This document shows, piece by piece, positions 1 to 12,955 of a stretch of DNA of 64,000 nt. The first letter of the stretch is position 1, and each line of letters opens with the position of its first letter. The stretch spans positions 1,736,001-1,800,000 of the forward strand of contig OY482866.1 in the NCBI GenBank assembly GCA_960531495.1, read 5' to 3'. Source of the stretch: Zeus faber. Taxonomy: Eukaryota; Chordata; Actinopteri; Zeiformes; Zeidae. A program made the translations under genes and the position numbers. A model generated the notes under the pieces. It saw only the letters and a program-made list of their open reading frames with translations. It made no database searches and was not told where the DNA came from.

Positions 1-3000
1 AAGAAAGATTTAAAGAAAGAAAGATTGAAAGAAATATTGAAAGAAAGATTGAAAGATTGAAAGAAAGATTGAAAGAAAGATTGAAAGATTGAAAGAAAGA
101 TTGAAAGAAAGAATGAAAGAAAGATTGAAAGATTGAAAGATTGAAATAAAGAATGAAAGTTTGAAAGAAAGATTGAAAGAAAGATTTTAAGAAAGAAAGA
201 TTGAAAGAAATATTGAAAGAAAGATTGAAAGATTGAAAGAAAGATTGAAAGAAAGATTGAAAGAAAGATTGAAAGAAAGATTGAAAGAAAGATTGAAAGA
301 AAGATTGAAAGAAAGATTGAAAGACTGAAGGAAAGAATGAAAGAAAGATTGAAAGAAAGATTGAAAGAAAGATTGAAAGATTGAAAGAAAGATTGAAAGA
401 AAGATTGAAAGAAAGATTGAAAGAAAGATTGAAAGAAAGATTGAAAGAAAGATTGAAAGACTGAAGGAAAGAATGAAAGAAAGATTGAAAGAAAGATTGA
501 AAGAAAGAAAGATTGAAAGAAAGATTGAAAGATTGAATGATTGAAAGAAAGACTGAAAGATAGATTGAAAGATTGAAGATTGAAAGATTCAAAGAAAGAT
601 TGAAAGAAAGATTGAACGACTGAAAGATTGAAAGAAAGATTGAAAGTTTGAAACAAATTTTGAAAGACTGAAAGAAAGAATGAAAGAAAGATTGAAAGAA
701 ATATTGAAAAAAGAAAGATTGAAAGAAAATTTGAAAGAAAGATTGAAAGAAGGAATGAAAGAAAGATTGAATGAAATATTGAAAGACAGAAAGATTGAAA
801 GAAACAATGAAAGAAAGATTGAAAGATTAAAAGAAAGAATGAAAGAAAGATTGAAAAATTGAAATATTGAAAGAAAGAATGAAAGAAAGATTGAAAGATT
901 GAAAGATTGAAATAAAGATTGAAAGCTTGAAAGAAAGATTGAAAGAAAGATTTAAAGAAAGAAAGATTGAAAGAAATATTGAAAGAAAGATTGAAAGTTT
1001 GAAAGAAAGATTGAAAGAAAGAATGAAAGAAAGATTGAACGATTGAAATATTGAAATAAATAATGAAAGTTTGAAAGAAAGATTGAGAGAAAGATTTAAA
1101 GAAAGAAAGATTGAAAGTAAAAAAGATTGAAAGAAATATTGAAAGAAAGATTGAAAGATTGAAAGAAAGAATGAATGAAAGATTGAAAGAAAGATTGAAA
1201 GAAAGATTGAAAGATTGAAGGAAAGAATGAAAGAAAGATTGAAAGAAAAATTGAAAGAAAGATTGAAAGAAAGATTGAAAGACTGAAGGAAAGAAAGATG
1301 GAAAGAAAGATTGACAGAAAGAAAGATTGAAAGAAATATTGAAAGAAAGATTGAAAGATTGAAAGAAAGAATGAAAGAAAGATTGAAAGATTGAAAGATT
1401 GAAAGAAAGAATGAAAGAAAGACTGAAAGATTGAAAGAAAAATTGAAAGAACGATTGAAAGATTGAAAGATTGAAAGAAAGATTGAAAGTTTGAAAGACA
1501 GATTGAAAGACTGAAAGAAAGATTGCAAGAAAGATTGAAAAAACAAAGATTTAAAGATAGAATAAAAGAAAGATTGAAAGAAAGATTGAAAAAAAAAGAA
1601 AGATTGAAAGATTGAAAGAAATATTGAAAGACAGAAAGATTGAAAGAAACAATTAAAGAAAGATTGAAAGATTAAAATAAAGAATGAAAGAAAGATTGAA
1701 AGAAAGATTGAAAGAAAGATTGAAAGAAAGATTGAAAGAAAGATTGAATGAAAGATTGAAAGAAAGAATGAAACAAAGATTGAAATAAAGAATGAAAGAA
1801 AGATTGAAAGAAAGATAGAAGGAAAGATTGAAAGATTGAATGATTGAAAGAAAGACTGAAAGAAAGAATGACGGACAGAAAGATTGAAAGAAATAATGAA
1901 AGAAAGATTGAAAAAAAGATTGAAAGACTGAAAGAAAGAATGAAAGAAAGATTGAAAGATTAAACAATTGAAAGAATGATTGCAAGAATGATTGAAAAAA
2001 GAAAGATTGAAAGAAAGAATGAAAGACTGAAGGAAAGAATGAAAGAAAGATGGACAGAAAGATTGAAAGAAACTATGAAAGAAAGATTGAAAGATTAAAA
2101 GAAAGAATGAAAGAAAGATTGAAAAATTGAAAGATTGAAAGAAAGACTAAAAGAAAGAAAGAATGATTGAAAGAAAGATTGAAAGAAAGATTGAAAGAAA
2201 GAATGAAAGAAAGATTGAAAGATTAAAAGAAAGAATGAAAAATTGAAAGATTGAAAGAAAGACTAAACGAAAGAAAGAACGATTGAAAGAAAGAATGAAA
2301 GAAAGATTGAAAAAAAGATTAAAACACTGAAGGAAAGAATGAAAGAAAGATTGAAAGATTAAACAATTGAAAGAAAGATTGCAAGAAAGAATGAAAGAAA
2401 GATTGAAAGATTGAAAGAAAGAATGAAAGAAAGATTGAAAGATTGAAATATTGAAAGAAAGAATGAAAAAAAGATTGAAAGACTGAAAGAAAGAATGAAA
2501 GAAAGATTGAAAGATTAAACAATTGAAAGAAAGTTTGGAAGAAAGTTTGAAAAAAGAAAGATTGAAAGAAAGAATGAAAGAAAGATTGAAAGATAGATGG
2601 ATAGAAAGATTGAAAGAAAGAAAGATTGAAAGAATAACAAAAGAAAGATTGAAAGATTGGAAGAAATATTGAAAGATAGAAAAATTGAAAGTAAGAAAGA
2701 TTGAAAGAAAGAATTAAAGAAAGATTGAAAGATTGAAAGAAAGAATGAAAGAAAGATTGAAATATTGAAAGAAAGAATGAAAGATTGAAAGAAAGATTGA
2801 AAGAAAGATTGAAGATTGAAAGATTGAAATAAAGATTGAAAGTTTGAAAGAAAGATTGAAAGAAAGATTTAAAGAAAGAAAGATTGTAAGAAATATTGAA
2901 AGAAAGATTGAAAGATTGAAAGAAAGATTGAAAGAAAGAATGAAAGAAAGATTGAAAGATTGAAAGATTGAAATAAAGAATGAAAGAAAGATTGAATGAT

Positions 3001-6000
3001 TGAAAGATTGAAATAAAGAATGAAAGTTTGAAAGAAAGATTGAAAGAAAGATTTAAAAAAGAAAGATTGAAAGTAAGAAAGATTGAAAGACATATTGAAA
3101 GAAAGATTGAAAGATTGAAAGAAAGATTGAAAGAAAGAATGAAAGAAAGATTGAAAGAAAGATTGAAAGACTGATGGAAAGAATGATAGAAAGATTGAAA
3201 GAAAGATTGAAAGAAAAAAAGATTGAAAGATTGAATGATTGAAAGATTGAATGATTGAAAGATTGAAAGAAAGATTGAAAGAAAGATTGAACGACTGAAA
3301 GATTGAAATAAAGATTGAAAGTTTGAAAGAAAGATTGAAAGACTGAAGATTGAAAGATTGAAAGAAAGATTGAAAGAAAGCTTGAACGACTGAAAGATTG
3401 AAAGAAAGATTGAAAGTTTGAAAGAAAGATTGAAAGACTGAAAGAAATAATGAAAGAAAGATTGAAAGAAAGATGGAAAGAAAGATTGAAAGTTTGAAAG
3501 AAAGATTGAAAGATTGAAATAAAGAATGAAAGAAAGATTGAAAGAAAGATGGAAAGAAAGATTGAAATGAAGAAAGATTGAAAGAAATAACAAAAGAAAG
3601 ATTGAAAGAAATAATGAAAGAAAGATTGAACGATTGGAAGAAATATTGAAAGATAGAAAAATTGAAAGATTGAAAGAACGAATGAAAGAAAGATTGAAAG
3701 ATTGAAAGAAAGAATGAAAGAAAGATTGAAAGATTGAAAGAAAGATTGAAAGATTGAAATATTTAAAGAAAGATTGAAAGAAAGAATGAAAGAACAATTG
3801 AAAGAAAGAATGAAAGAATGAAAGAAAAATTGACAGATTGAAAGAAATATTGAAAAAAGAAAGATTGAAAGAAAGAATGAAAGAAAGATTGAAAGAAAGA
3901 TGGAAAGAAAGATTGAAAGAAAGAAAGATTGAAAGAAATAATAAAAGAAAGATTGAACGACTGAAAGATTGAAAGAAAGATTGAAAGTTTGAAAGAAAGA
4001 TTGAAAGACTGAAAGAAATAATGAAAGAAAGATTGAAAGAAAGATGGAAAGAAAGATTGAAAGTTTGAAAGAAAGATTGAAAGATTGAAAGAAAGAATGA
4101 AAGAAAGATTGAAAGAAAGATTGAAAGACTGATGGAAAGAATGATAGAAAGATTGAAAGAAAGATTGAAAGAAAAAAAGATTGAAAGATTGAATGATTGA
4201 AAGATTGAATGATTGAAAGATTGAAAGAAAGATTGAAAGAAAGATTGAACGACTGAAAGATTGAAAGAAAGATTGAAAGTTTGAAAGAAAGATTGAAAGA
4301 CTGAAGATTGAAAGATTGAAAGAAAGATTGAAAGAAAGCTTGAACGACTGAAAGATTGAAAGAAAGATTGAAAGTTTGAAAGAAAGATTGAAAGACTGAA
4401 AGAAATAATGAAAGAAAGATTGAAAGAAAGATGGAAAGAAAGATTGAAAGTTTGAAAGAAAGATTGAAAGATTGAAATAAAGAATGAAAGAAAGATTGAA
4501 AGAAAGATGGAAAGAAAGATTGAAATGAAGAAAGATTGAAAGAAATAACAAAAGAAAGATTGAAAGAAATAATGAAAGAAAGATTGAATGATTGGAAGAA
4601 ATATTGAAAGATAGAAAAATTGAAAGATTGAAAGAACGAATGAAAGAAAGATTGAAAGATTGAAAGAAAGAATGAAAGAAAGATTGAAAGATTGAAAGAA
4701 AGATTGAAAGATTGAAATATTTAAAGAAAGATTGAAAGAAAGAATGAAAGAACAATTGAATGAAAGAATGAAAGAATGAAAGAAAAATTGACAGATTGAA
4801 AGAAATATTGAAAAAAGAAAGATTGAAAGAAAGAATGAAAGAAAGATTGAAAGAAAGATGGAAAAAAAGATTGAAAGAAAGAAAGAAATAATAAAAGAAA
4901 GATTGAACGACTGAAAGATTGAAAGAAAGATTGAAAGTTTGAAAGAAAGATTGAAAGACTGAAGATTGAAAGATTGAAAGAAAGATTGAAAGAAAGCTTG
5001 AACGACTGAAAGATTGAAAGAAAGATTGAAAGTTTGAAAGAAAGATTGAAAGACTGAAAGAAATAATGAAAGAAAGATTGAAAGAAAGATGGAAAGAAAG
5101 ATTGAAAGTTTGAAAGAAAGATTGAAAGATTGAAAGAAAGAATGAAAGAAAGATTGAAAGAAAGATGGAAAGAAAGATTGAAATGAAGAAAGATTGAAAG
5201 AAATAACAAAAGAAAGATTGAAAGAAATAATGAAAGAAAGATTGAACGATTGGAAGAAATATTGAAAGATAGAAAAATTGAAAGATTGAAAGATTGAAAG
5301 AACGAATGAAAGAAAGATTGAAAGATTGAAAGAAAGAATGAAAGAAAGATTGAAAGATTGAAATATTTAAAGAAAGATTGAAATAAAGAATGAAAGAACA
5401 ATTGAAAGAAAGAATGAAAGAATGAAAGAAAAATTGACAGATTGAAAGAAATATTGAAAAAAGAAAGATTGAAAGAAATAATAAAAGAAAGATTGAACGA
5501 TTGGAAGAAATATTGAAAGATAGAAAAATTGAAAGTAAGAAAGATTGAAAGAAAGGATGAAAGAAAGATTGAAAGATTGACAGAAAGAATGACAGAAAGA
5601 TTGAAAGATTGAAATATTGAAAGAAAGAATGAAAAAGAGATTGAAAGACTGAAAGAAAGAATGAAAGAAAGATTGAAAGATTAAACAATTGAAAGAAAGT
5701 TTGCAAGAAAGATTGAAAAAAGAAAGATTGAAAGAAAGAATGAAAAAAAGATTGATAGATAGATGGATAGAAAGATTGAAAGAAAGAAAGATTGAAAGAA
5801 TAACAAAAGAAAGATTGAAAGATATATTGAAAGAAAGATTGAAAGATTGAAAGAAAGAATGAAAGAAAGATTGAAAGAAAGATTGAAAGAAAGATTGAAA
5901 GACTGAAGGAAAGAATGAAAGAAAGATTGAAAGAAAGATTGAAAGAAAGAAAGATTGAAAGATTGAATGATTGAAAGATTGAATGATTGAAAGATTGAAA

Positions 6001-6940
6001 GAAAGATTGAAAGAAAGATTGAACGACTGAAAGATTGAAAGAAAGATTGAAAGTTTGAAAGAAAGATTGAAAGACTGAAGATTGAAAGATTGAAAGAAAG
6101 ATTGAAAGAAAGATTGAACGACTGAAAGATTGAAAGAAAGATTGAAAGTTTGAAAGAAAGATTGAAAGACTGAAAGAAATAATGAAAGAAAGATTGAAAG
6201 AAAGATGGAAAGAAAGATTGAAAGAAAGATGGAAAGAAAGATTGAAAGTTTGAAAGAAAGATTGAAAGATTGAAAGAAAGAATGAAAGAAAGATTGAAAG
6301 AAAGATTGAAAGAAAGAAAGATTGAAAGAAATAACAAAAGAAAGATTGAAAGAAATAATGAAAGAAAGATTGAACGATTGGAAGAAATATTGAAAGATAG
6401 AAAAATTGAAAGATTGAAAGATTGAAAGAACGAATGAAAGAAAGATTGAAAGATTGAAAGAAAGAATGAAAGAAAGATTGAAAGATTGAAAGAAAGATTG
6501 AAAGATTGAAATATTTAAAGAAAGATTGAAAGAAAGAATGAAAGAACAATTGAAAGAAAGAATGAAAGAATGAAAGAAAAATTGACAGATTGAAAGAAAT
6601 ATTGAAAAAAGAAAGATTGAAAGAAAGAATGAAAGAAAGATTGAAAGAAAGATGGAAAGAAAGATTGAAAGAAAGAAAGATTGAAAGAAATAATAAAAGA
6701 AAGATTGAACGATTGGAAGAAATATTAAAAGATAGAAAAATTGAAAGTAAGAAAGATTGAAAGAAAGAATGAAACAAAGATTGAAAGATTGACAGAAAGA
6801 ATGACAGAAAGATTGAAAGATTTAAATATTGAAAGAAAGAATGAAAAAGAGATTGAAAGACTGAAAGAAAGAATGAAAGAAAGATTGAAAGATTAAACAA
6901 TTGAAAGAAAGTTTGCAAGAAAGATTGAAAAAAGAAAGAT
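1..6940. repeat. GAAA/GATT tetranucleotide-register array, block 1
   Basis: The whole stretch is made of four-base words kept in register: mostly GAAA and GATT, with GAAT, GACT, GTTT, TATT, GATA and similar variants. The commonest strings are GAAAGATT (8 bp) and GAAAGAAAGATT (12 bp). The plus strand is nearly free of C. Longer phrases recur: one containing a GAAATGAAG motif lies near 3,551, 4,509 and 5,167, giving spacings of about 958 and 658 bp. The left edge lies outside the window. Stop-free frames on the minus strand, up to more than 1,000 codons at 3,763-6,951, arise because the complement of these words contains no stop codon. I call no gene here. Confidence 0.95.
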
Positions 6941-7044
6941 TCAAGATTCAAGATTCAAGATTCAAGATTTTTATTTGTCACATACATATACATACTTCCA
7001 TACATATATGCAGTGAAATGTAACGCAACGCACCCGGTGATTGA
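6941..7044 (-). mobile_element. Severely 5'-truncated LINE-like 3' tail inside the array
   Basis: Plus-strand TCAAGAT repeats (about four copies, 6,941-6,968) are followed by TTTTTATTTGTCACATACAT and about 70 bases of mixed sequence, after which the array resumes. On the minus strand this reads as a short 3' UTR ending in a 7-bp tandem tail, the usual look of a truncated LINE or SINE copy. A second copy of the same core, TTATTTGTCACATACATA, is at 57,664-57,710 with a 6-bp tail unit. Family not identified. The insertion follows a GATT word of the array. Confidence 0.6.
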
Positions 7045-10000
7045 TTGAAAGAAAGAATGAAAAAAAGATTGATAGATAGATGGATAGAAAGATTGAAAGA
7101 AAGAAAGATTGAAATAATAACAAAAGAAAGATTGAAAGATTGGAAGAAATATTGAAAGATAGAAAAATTGAAAGTAAGAAAGATTGAAAGAAAAAATTAA
7201 AGAAAGATTGAAAGATTGAAAGAAAGAATGAAAGAAATATTGAAAGATTGAAAGAAAGATTGAAAGAAAGATTGAAAGAAAGATTGAAAGATTGAAAGTT
7301 TGAAATAAAGATTGAAAGTTTGAAAGAAAGATTGAAAGAAAGATTTAAAGAAAGAAAGATTGAAAGAAATATTGAAAGAAACACTGAAAGATTGAAAGAA
7401 AGATTGAAAGAAAGAATGAAAGAAAGATTGAAAGATTGAAAGATTGAAATAAAGAATGAAAGTTTGAAAAAAAGATTGAAAGAAAGATTTAAAGAAAGAA
7501 AGATTGAAAGTAAGAAAGATTGAAAGAAATATTGAAAGAAAGATTGAAAGATTGAAAGAAAGATTGAAAGAAAGAATGAAAGAAAGATTGAAAGAAAGAT
7601 TGAAAGAAAGATTGAAAGAAAGATTGAAAGACTGAAGGAAAGAATGAAAGAAAGATTGAAAGAAAGATAGAAAGAAAGAAAGATTGAAAGAAAGATTGAA
7701 AGATTGAATGATTGAAAGAAAGACTGAAAGATTCAAAGAAAGATTGAAGATTGAAAGATTCAAAGAAAGATTGAAAGAAAGATTGAACGACTGAAAGATT
7801 GAAAGAAAGATTGAAAGTTTGAAACAAATTTTGAAAGACTGAAAGAAAGAATGAAAGAAAGATTGAAAGAAAGATTGAAAAAAGAAAGATTGAAAGAAAA
7901 TTTGAAAGAAAGATTGAAGAAGGAATGAAAGAAAGATTGAATGAAAAATTGAAAGACAGAAAGATTGAAAGAAAGAATGAAAGAAAGATTGAAAGATTGA
8001 AAGAAAGATTGAAAGATTAAAAGAAAGAATGAAAGAAAGATTGAAAAATTGAAAGATTGAAAGAAAGATTTAAAAAAAGATTGAAAGACTGGAAGAAAGA
8101 ATGAAAGAAAGATTGAAAGATTCAACAATTGAAAGAAAGATTGCAAGAAAGATTTAAAAAAGAAAGATTGAAAGAAAGAATGAAAGAATGAAAGAAAGAT
8201 TGAAAGATTGAAAGAAAGAAAGATTGAAAGATTGAATGGTTGAAAGAAAGACTGAAAGAAAGATTGACAGACTGAAAGACTGAAAGAGAGAATGAAAGAA
8301 AGATTGAAAGATTCAAAAATTGAAAGAAAGATTGCAAGAAAGATTGAAAAAAGAAAGATTGAAAGAAAGAATGAAAGAAATATTGAAAGAAAGAAAGATT
8401 GAAAGAAATAACAAAAGAAAGATTGAAAGAAAGAATGAAAGAAAGATTGAAAGATTGAAATATTGAAAGAAAGAATGAAAGAAAGATTGAAAGAAGAAAG
8501 AAAGATTGAAAGAAAGATTGAAAGATTGAAAGATTGAAAGATTGAAATAAAGATTGAAAGTTTGAAAGAAAGATTGAAAGAAAGATTTAAAGAAAGAAAG
8601 ATTGAAAGTAAGAAAGATTTAAAGAAATATTGAAAGAAAGATTGAAAAAAAGAAAGATTGAAAGAAAGATTGAAAGAAAGATTGAAAGACTGATGGAAAG
8701 AATGAAATAAAGATTGAAAGAAAGATTGAAAGAAAGCAATATTGAAGGAAAGATTGAAAGATTGAATGATTGAAAGAAAGATTGACGGACAGAAAGATTG
8801 AAAGAAAGAATGAAAGAAAGATTGAAAGAAAGAATGAAAGAAAGATTGAAAGATTAAACAATTGAAAGAAAGATTGCAAGAAAGATTGAAAAAAGAAAGA
8901 TTGAAAGAAAGAATAAAAGAAAGATTGAAAGAAAGATGGAAAGAAAGAAAGATTGAAAGAAATAACAAAAGAAAGATTGAAAGAAAGAATGAAAGAAAGA
9001 TTGAACGATTGGAAACAATATTGAAAGAAAGAAAGATTGAAAGTAAGATAGATTGAAAGAAAGAATGAAAGAAAGATTGAAAGATTGAAAGAAAGAATGA
9101 AAGATTGAAAGAAAGATTGAAAGATTGAAAGATTGAAATAAAGATTGAAAGTTTGAAAGAAAGATTGAAAGAAAGATTTAAAGAAAGATTGAAAGACTGA
9201 AAGAAAGAATGAAAGAAAGATTTAAAGTAAGAAGGATTGAAAGAAAGAATGAAAGAAAGATTGAAAGATTGCAAGAAAGAATGAAAGAAAGATTGAAAGA
9301 TTGAAATATTGAAAGAAAGAATGAAAGAAAGATTGAAAGATTGAAAGAAAAAATGAAAGAAAGATTGAAAGAAAGATTGAAAGATTGAAAGATTGAAATA
9401 AAGATTGAAAGTTTGAAAGAAAGATTGAAAGAAAGACTGAAAGAAAGATTGAAAGATTGAAAGAAAGATTGAAAGATTGAAATATTGAAAGAAAGAATGA
9501 AAGAAAGATTGAAAGATTGAAAGAAAGATTGAAAGAAAGATTGAAAGAATGAAAGATTGAAATAATGATTGAAAGTTTGAAAGAAAGATTGAAAGAAAGA
9601 TTTAAACAAAGAAAGATTGAAAGTAAGAAAGATTGAAAGAAATATTGAACGAAAGATTGAAAGAAAGGATGAAAGAAAGATTGAAAGAAAGATTGAAAAA
9701 AAGAAAGATTGAAAGAAAGATTGAACGACTGAAGGATAGAATGAAAGAAAGATTGAAAGAAAGATTGAAAGAATGAAATATTGAAGGAAAGATTGAAAGA
9801 TTGAATGATTGAAAGAAAGACTGAAAGAAAGATTGACAGACAGAAAGATTGAAAGAAAGAATGAAAGAATGATTGAAAGAAAGAATAAAAGAAATATTGA
9901 AAGATTAAACAATTGAAAGAAAGATTGCAAGAAAGATTGAAAAAAGAAAGATTGAAAGAAAGAATAAAAGAAAGATTGAAAGAAAGATGGAAAGAAAGAA

Positions 10001-10872
10001 AGATTGAAAGAAATAACAAAAGAAAGATTGAAAGAAAGAATGAAAGAAAGATTGAACGATTGGAAGAAATATTGAAAGAGAGAAAGATTGAAAGTAAGAT
10101 AGATTGAAAGTAAGAATGAAAGAAAGATTGAAAGATTTAAAGAAAGAATGAAAGAAAGATTGAAAGATTGAAATATTGAAAGAAAGAATGAAAGAAAGAT
10201 TGAAAGATTGAAAGAAAGATTGAAAGATTGAAAGATTGAAATAAAGATTGAAAGTTTGAAAGAATGACTGAAAGAGAGATTTTAAGAAAGATTTAAAGAA
10301 AGATTGAAAGACTGAAAGAAAGAATGAAAGGCAGATTGAAAGAAAGATTGAAAGTAAGAAAGATTGAAAGAAAGAATGAAAGAAAGATTGAAAGATTGCA
10401 AGAAAGAATGAAAGAAATATTGAAAGATTGAAATTTTGAAAGAAAGAATGAAAGAAAGATTGAAAGAAAGATTGAAAGAAAGATTGAAAGATTGAAATAA
10501 AGATTGAAAGTTTGAAAGAAAGATTGAAAGAAAGATTGAAAGAAAGAAAGAAAGATTGAAAGAAAGATTGAAAGAAAGATTGAAAGAAAGAATGAAACAA
10601 AGATTGAAATAAAGAATGAAAGAAAGATTGAAAGAAAGATTGAAAGAAAGAAAGATTGAAAGATTGAATGATTGAAAGAAAGACTGAAAGAAAGAATGAC
10701 GGACAGAAAGATTGAAAGAAAGAATGAAAGAAAGATTGAAAAAAAGATTGAAAGACTGATAGAAAGAATGAAAGAAACATTGAAAGATTAAACAATTGAA
10801 AGAAAGATTGCAAGAAAGATGGAAAGAATGAAAGATTGAAAGAATGATTGAAAGAAAGATTTAAACAAAGAA
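7045..10872. repeat. GAAA/GATT tetranucleotide-register array, block 2
   Basis: Same four-base-word array as block 1, continuing after the LINE tail. A section at about 8,862-9,056 recurs at 9,913-10,107, displaced by 1,051 bp with only scattered differences, so local segmental duplication is visible. No gene is called. Confidence 0.95.
8860..10110. repeat. Higher-order duplication in the array, offset about 1,051 bp
   Basis: The segment starting around 8,862, with its characteristic TTGCAAGAAAGATTG and GAATAAAAGAAAG words, reappears around 9,913. The plus-frame translations of the two copies (8,862-9,056 and 9,913-10,107) differ at only a few positions. This indicates a duplication longer than the basic repeat. 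Confidence 0.7.
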
Positions 10873-10877
10873 AGATT
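10873..10877. repeat. Target-site duplication (AGATT), left copy, of the L2 insertion
   Basis: AGATT immediately precedes the L2 3' tail and is repeated at 13,350-13,354 just beyond the L2 5' end. Joining the flanks across one copy restores a phrase that occurs uninterrupted elsewhere in the array near 9,600-9,640. Because AGATT is common in the array, the duplication is supported mainly by that restored phrase. Confidence 0.6.
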
Positions 10878-11031
10878 ACATTTACATTTACATTTAGTCA
10901 TTTAGCAGACGCTTTTATCCAAAGCGACTTACAAGGGAGAATAACATTCAGCTACATTGCGACAGAGATTAGTGTAACAACAACATTGGTGTAACAATAA
11001 ATACTGCAAGGTGGTGCTCAGTAATTGTAGA

Positions 11032-11566
11032 TTAGGACAGGAGGTACTCACTGAAGAGCTGGGTCTTCAGGTGCTTCTTAAAGACAGAGAGGGAGGTCCC
11101 CGCTCTGGTCATTTTTGGCAGCTCGTTCCACCAACGTGGAACTACAAATGAGAATAGCCTGGATTGCCGTGGCTGTATGGCCGGCAGAGCCAGGCGACAC
11201 TCATTAGACGAGGGCAGCATCCGGGGGGCAACATGTGCTCTTACAAGAGCATTTAAGTAGGCTGGAGCATTCCCAACAATCACTCTGTAGGCCAGCATAA
11301 GAGACTTGAACTTGATGCGGGCGGCTACAGGTAACCAGTGGAGCTCGATGAGCAGCGGAGTGACATGTGCCCTCTTTGGCTGGTGCGAAGCGGCAGGACC
11401 GGGAGACGGCGGCAACATGGTCCGAGAATGTCAGTTGGTCATCAATAATGACACCAAGATTCCTTGCAGCCTTGGTAGGAACAAGAGATAGAGAGTCGAT
11501 TTTAATATCAATGTTGTGATAAATACCTTGTTTGGCCGGGAAGACCAGCAGTTCCGTTTTCGCCAG
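11032..11566 (-). pseudogene. L2 polyprotein, post-RT and C-terminal remnant
   Basis: From about 11,566 the frame reads KTELLVFPAKQG and then RNLGVIIDDQLTFSDHV, recognisable as the region downstream of the RT catalytic core in L2-type LINEs. At about 11,388 there is a second deletion with a frame change, after which the other frame (to the stop at 11,032) carries the C-terminal block with ELHWLPVAARIKFK and RLFSFVVPRWWNELP, which is highly characteristic of the L2 C-terminus. No FADD-type catalytic motif is present. Two internal deletions therefore remove the palm and part of the thumb. Confidence 0.8.
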
Positions 11567-12955
11567 ATAGTCAAGTAGTTTAGATACCTCACTTTCAGCG
11601 AGGGGGGCGAAACCAGGGAACGATGAGCCTAGGGCTGGAGAAGACAGGTTGTGAGTAAGTTGTTTAGTGAATTGGCTGCTGATGGCTGCCACATTGTTAG
11701 TAAAAAAGGAGGCAAGGCAGTCAGCAGTGAGGTTAGTAGCTGGGGGAGGTGGTGGAGGGTAAAGCAGAGACTTGAAGGTGGTGAACAACGTACGTGTGTC
11801 TGTGGCACCGTTGATCCTATCGTTGAAGAAGGCCTTCTTGGCAGCAGTGATGCCGGAAGAGAAGGAGGACAGCAGTGTCTGGTAGCTAGCAAGATCCTCA
11901 GTTGTTTTGAATTTGTGCCATTTCCTCTCGGCTGCTCTGAGGTCAGTGCGCGTTGTCCGGAGGGTGTCAGTCAGCCAAGGGTGCGACTGGGTTGAACTAG
12001 CAGGTCTGGTGGATAGTGGACACAGGATATCCAGACATGAGCTCAAGGTGGAGCAGAGGGAGTCAGTGGCATCATTAACCTGCAGAGAGGAGAAAGTGCC
12101 ATGGGGTGGAAGAGAAGAGGAGAGCACAGAGGAGAAGTGGGTGGGAGACAAGTTGCGGAGATTGCTGCGGATAGTAACCATGGGTGGGGAGGTGGGGGGT
12201 TGTTTTGGTAGCTGGACATTGAAGTGGATGAAGAAGTGGTCAGAGAAATGAAGAGGAGTGACCCATAGGTTGTCGGTGGTACAGCTCCGAGCAAGAATGA
12301 GATCAAGCTCTTTGCCAGCCTTGTGAGTCGGTGGAGTCGGGATCTGTCTTAGGTCGAACGAGCGAACCAAAGACAGGAAGTCAGCCGAGCTCGCACTGTC
12401 CAAGTGAATGTTCATGTCTCCGAGGACGAGCATGGGACACTCGTGCTCAGGGATTGATGACAGCAGGGTGTCAAGCTCATGTAGGAAGTCACCTAGTTGT
12501 CCTGGTGGACGGTAGATGACGACCACATAGGCTTTCATCGGAGCAGTCACCAAGACGGCGTGATATTCAAAGGAGGCAAAGTTGTTTAAAGGCAGCAGTG
12601 GATTAAATTTCCATGTGTTGGAAATTAGCAGGCCAGTCCCACCACCACGGCCAGATGGTCTGGATGTGTGGGAGAATGAGAAGTTAGTGGAGAGTGCAGC
12701 CGGGGTTGCGCTATCTTCCGGTTTAATCCATGTCTCAGTGAGAGCAAGGAGCTCTAAGGAGAGTTGGTTGGCATGACCAGAAATGAAGTCTGCCTTGTTA
12801 ACTGCAGATCGACAATTCCACAAGCCAACAGAGAAGGAGGTCTTTGCAGAAGATGTTTGCTGCAGGGACCTGAGGTTACCCGGATTGCATCGGCGTATGG
12901 TATAACGACGCTTTCTGGGTGACCTTGAAGTTGTAGGGATGCGGTAGTAGCACAC
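11566..12955 (-). pseudogene. L2 polyprotein, endonuclease part
   Basis: Reading from 12,955 leftwards, residues of about 41-250 form an apurinic-endonuclease-like domain of the kind that nicks target DNA for LINE insertion. Visible motifs in order are WNCRS, LTETW, IYRPPG, LGDMN, LDLIL and SDH, matching the metal- and DNA-binding positions of the family (Asn, Glu, Tyr-Arg, Asp-x-Asn, Asp and Asp-His). A linker region follows, with SEVSKLL at about residue 455, normally the entry into the reverse transcriptase. Instead the frame jumps at about residue 463 (near 11,566) to sequence that belongs after the polymerase active site. The endonuclease looks intact; the full protein is not. The first Met is provisional. 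Confidence 0.8.

Noticed and set aside
3763..6951. A 1,062-codon open frame and dozens of similar Ser/Phe/Leu-rich frames on the minus strand
   Set aside because: The complement of GAAA/GATT words has no stop codon, so frames of any length arise automatically. Copies shift frame with repeat slippage and show no non-repetitive domain.
8862..9056. KERLKER-like plus-strand frames that look like coiled coils
   Set aside because: They are direct translations of GAAAGAAAGATT in one frame. Apparent conservation between copies is DNA-level duplication.
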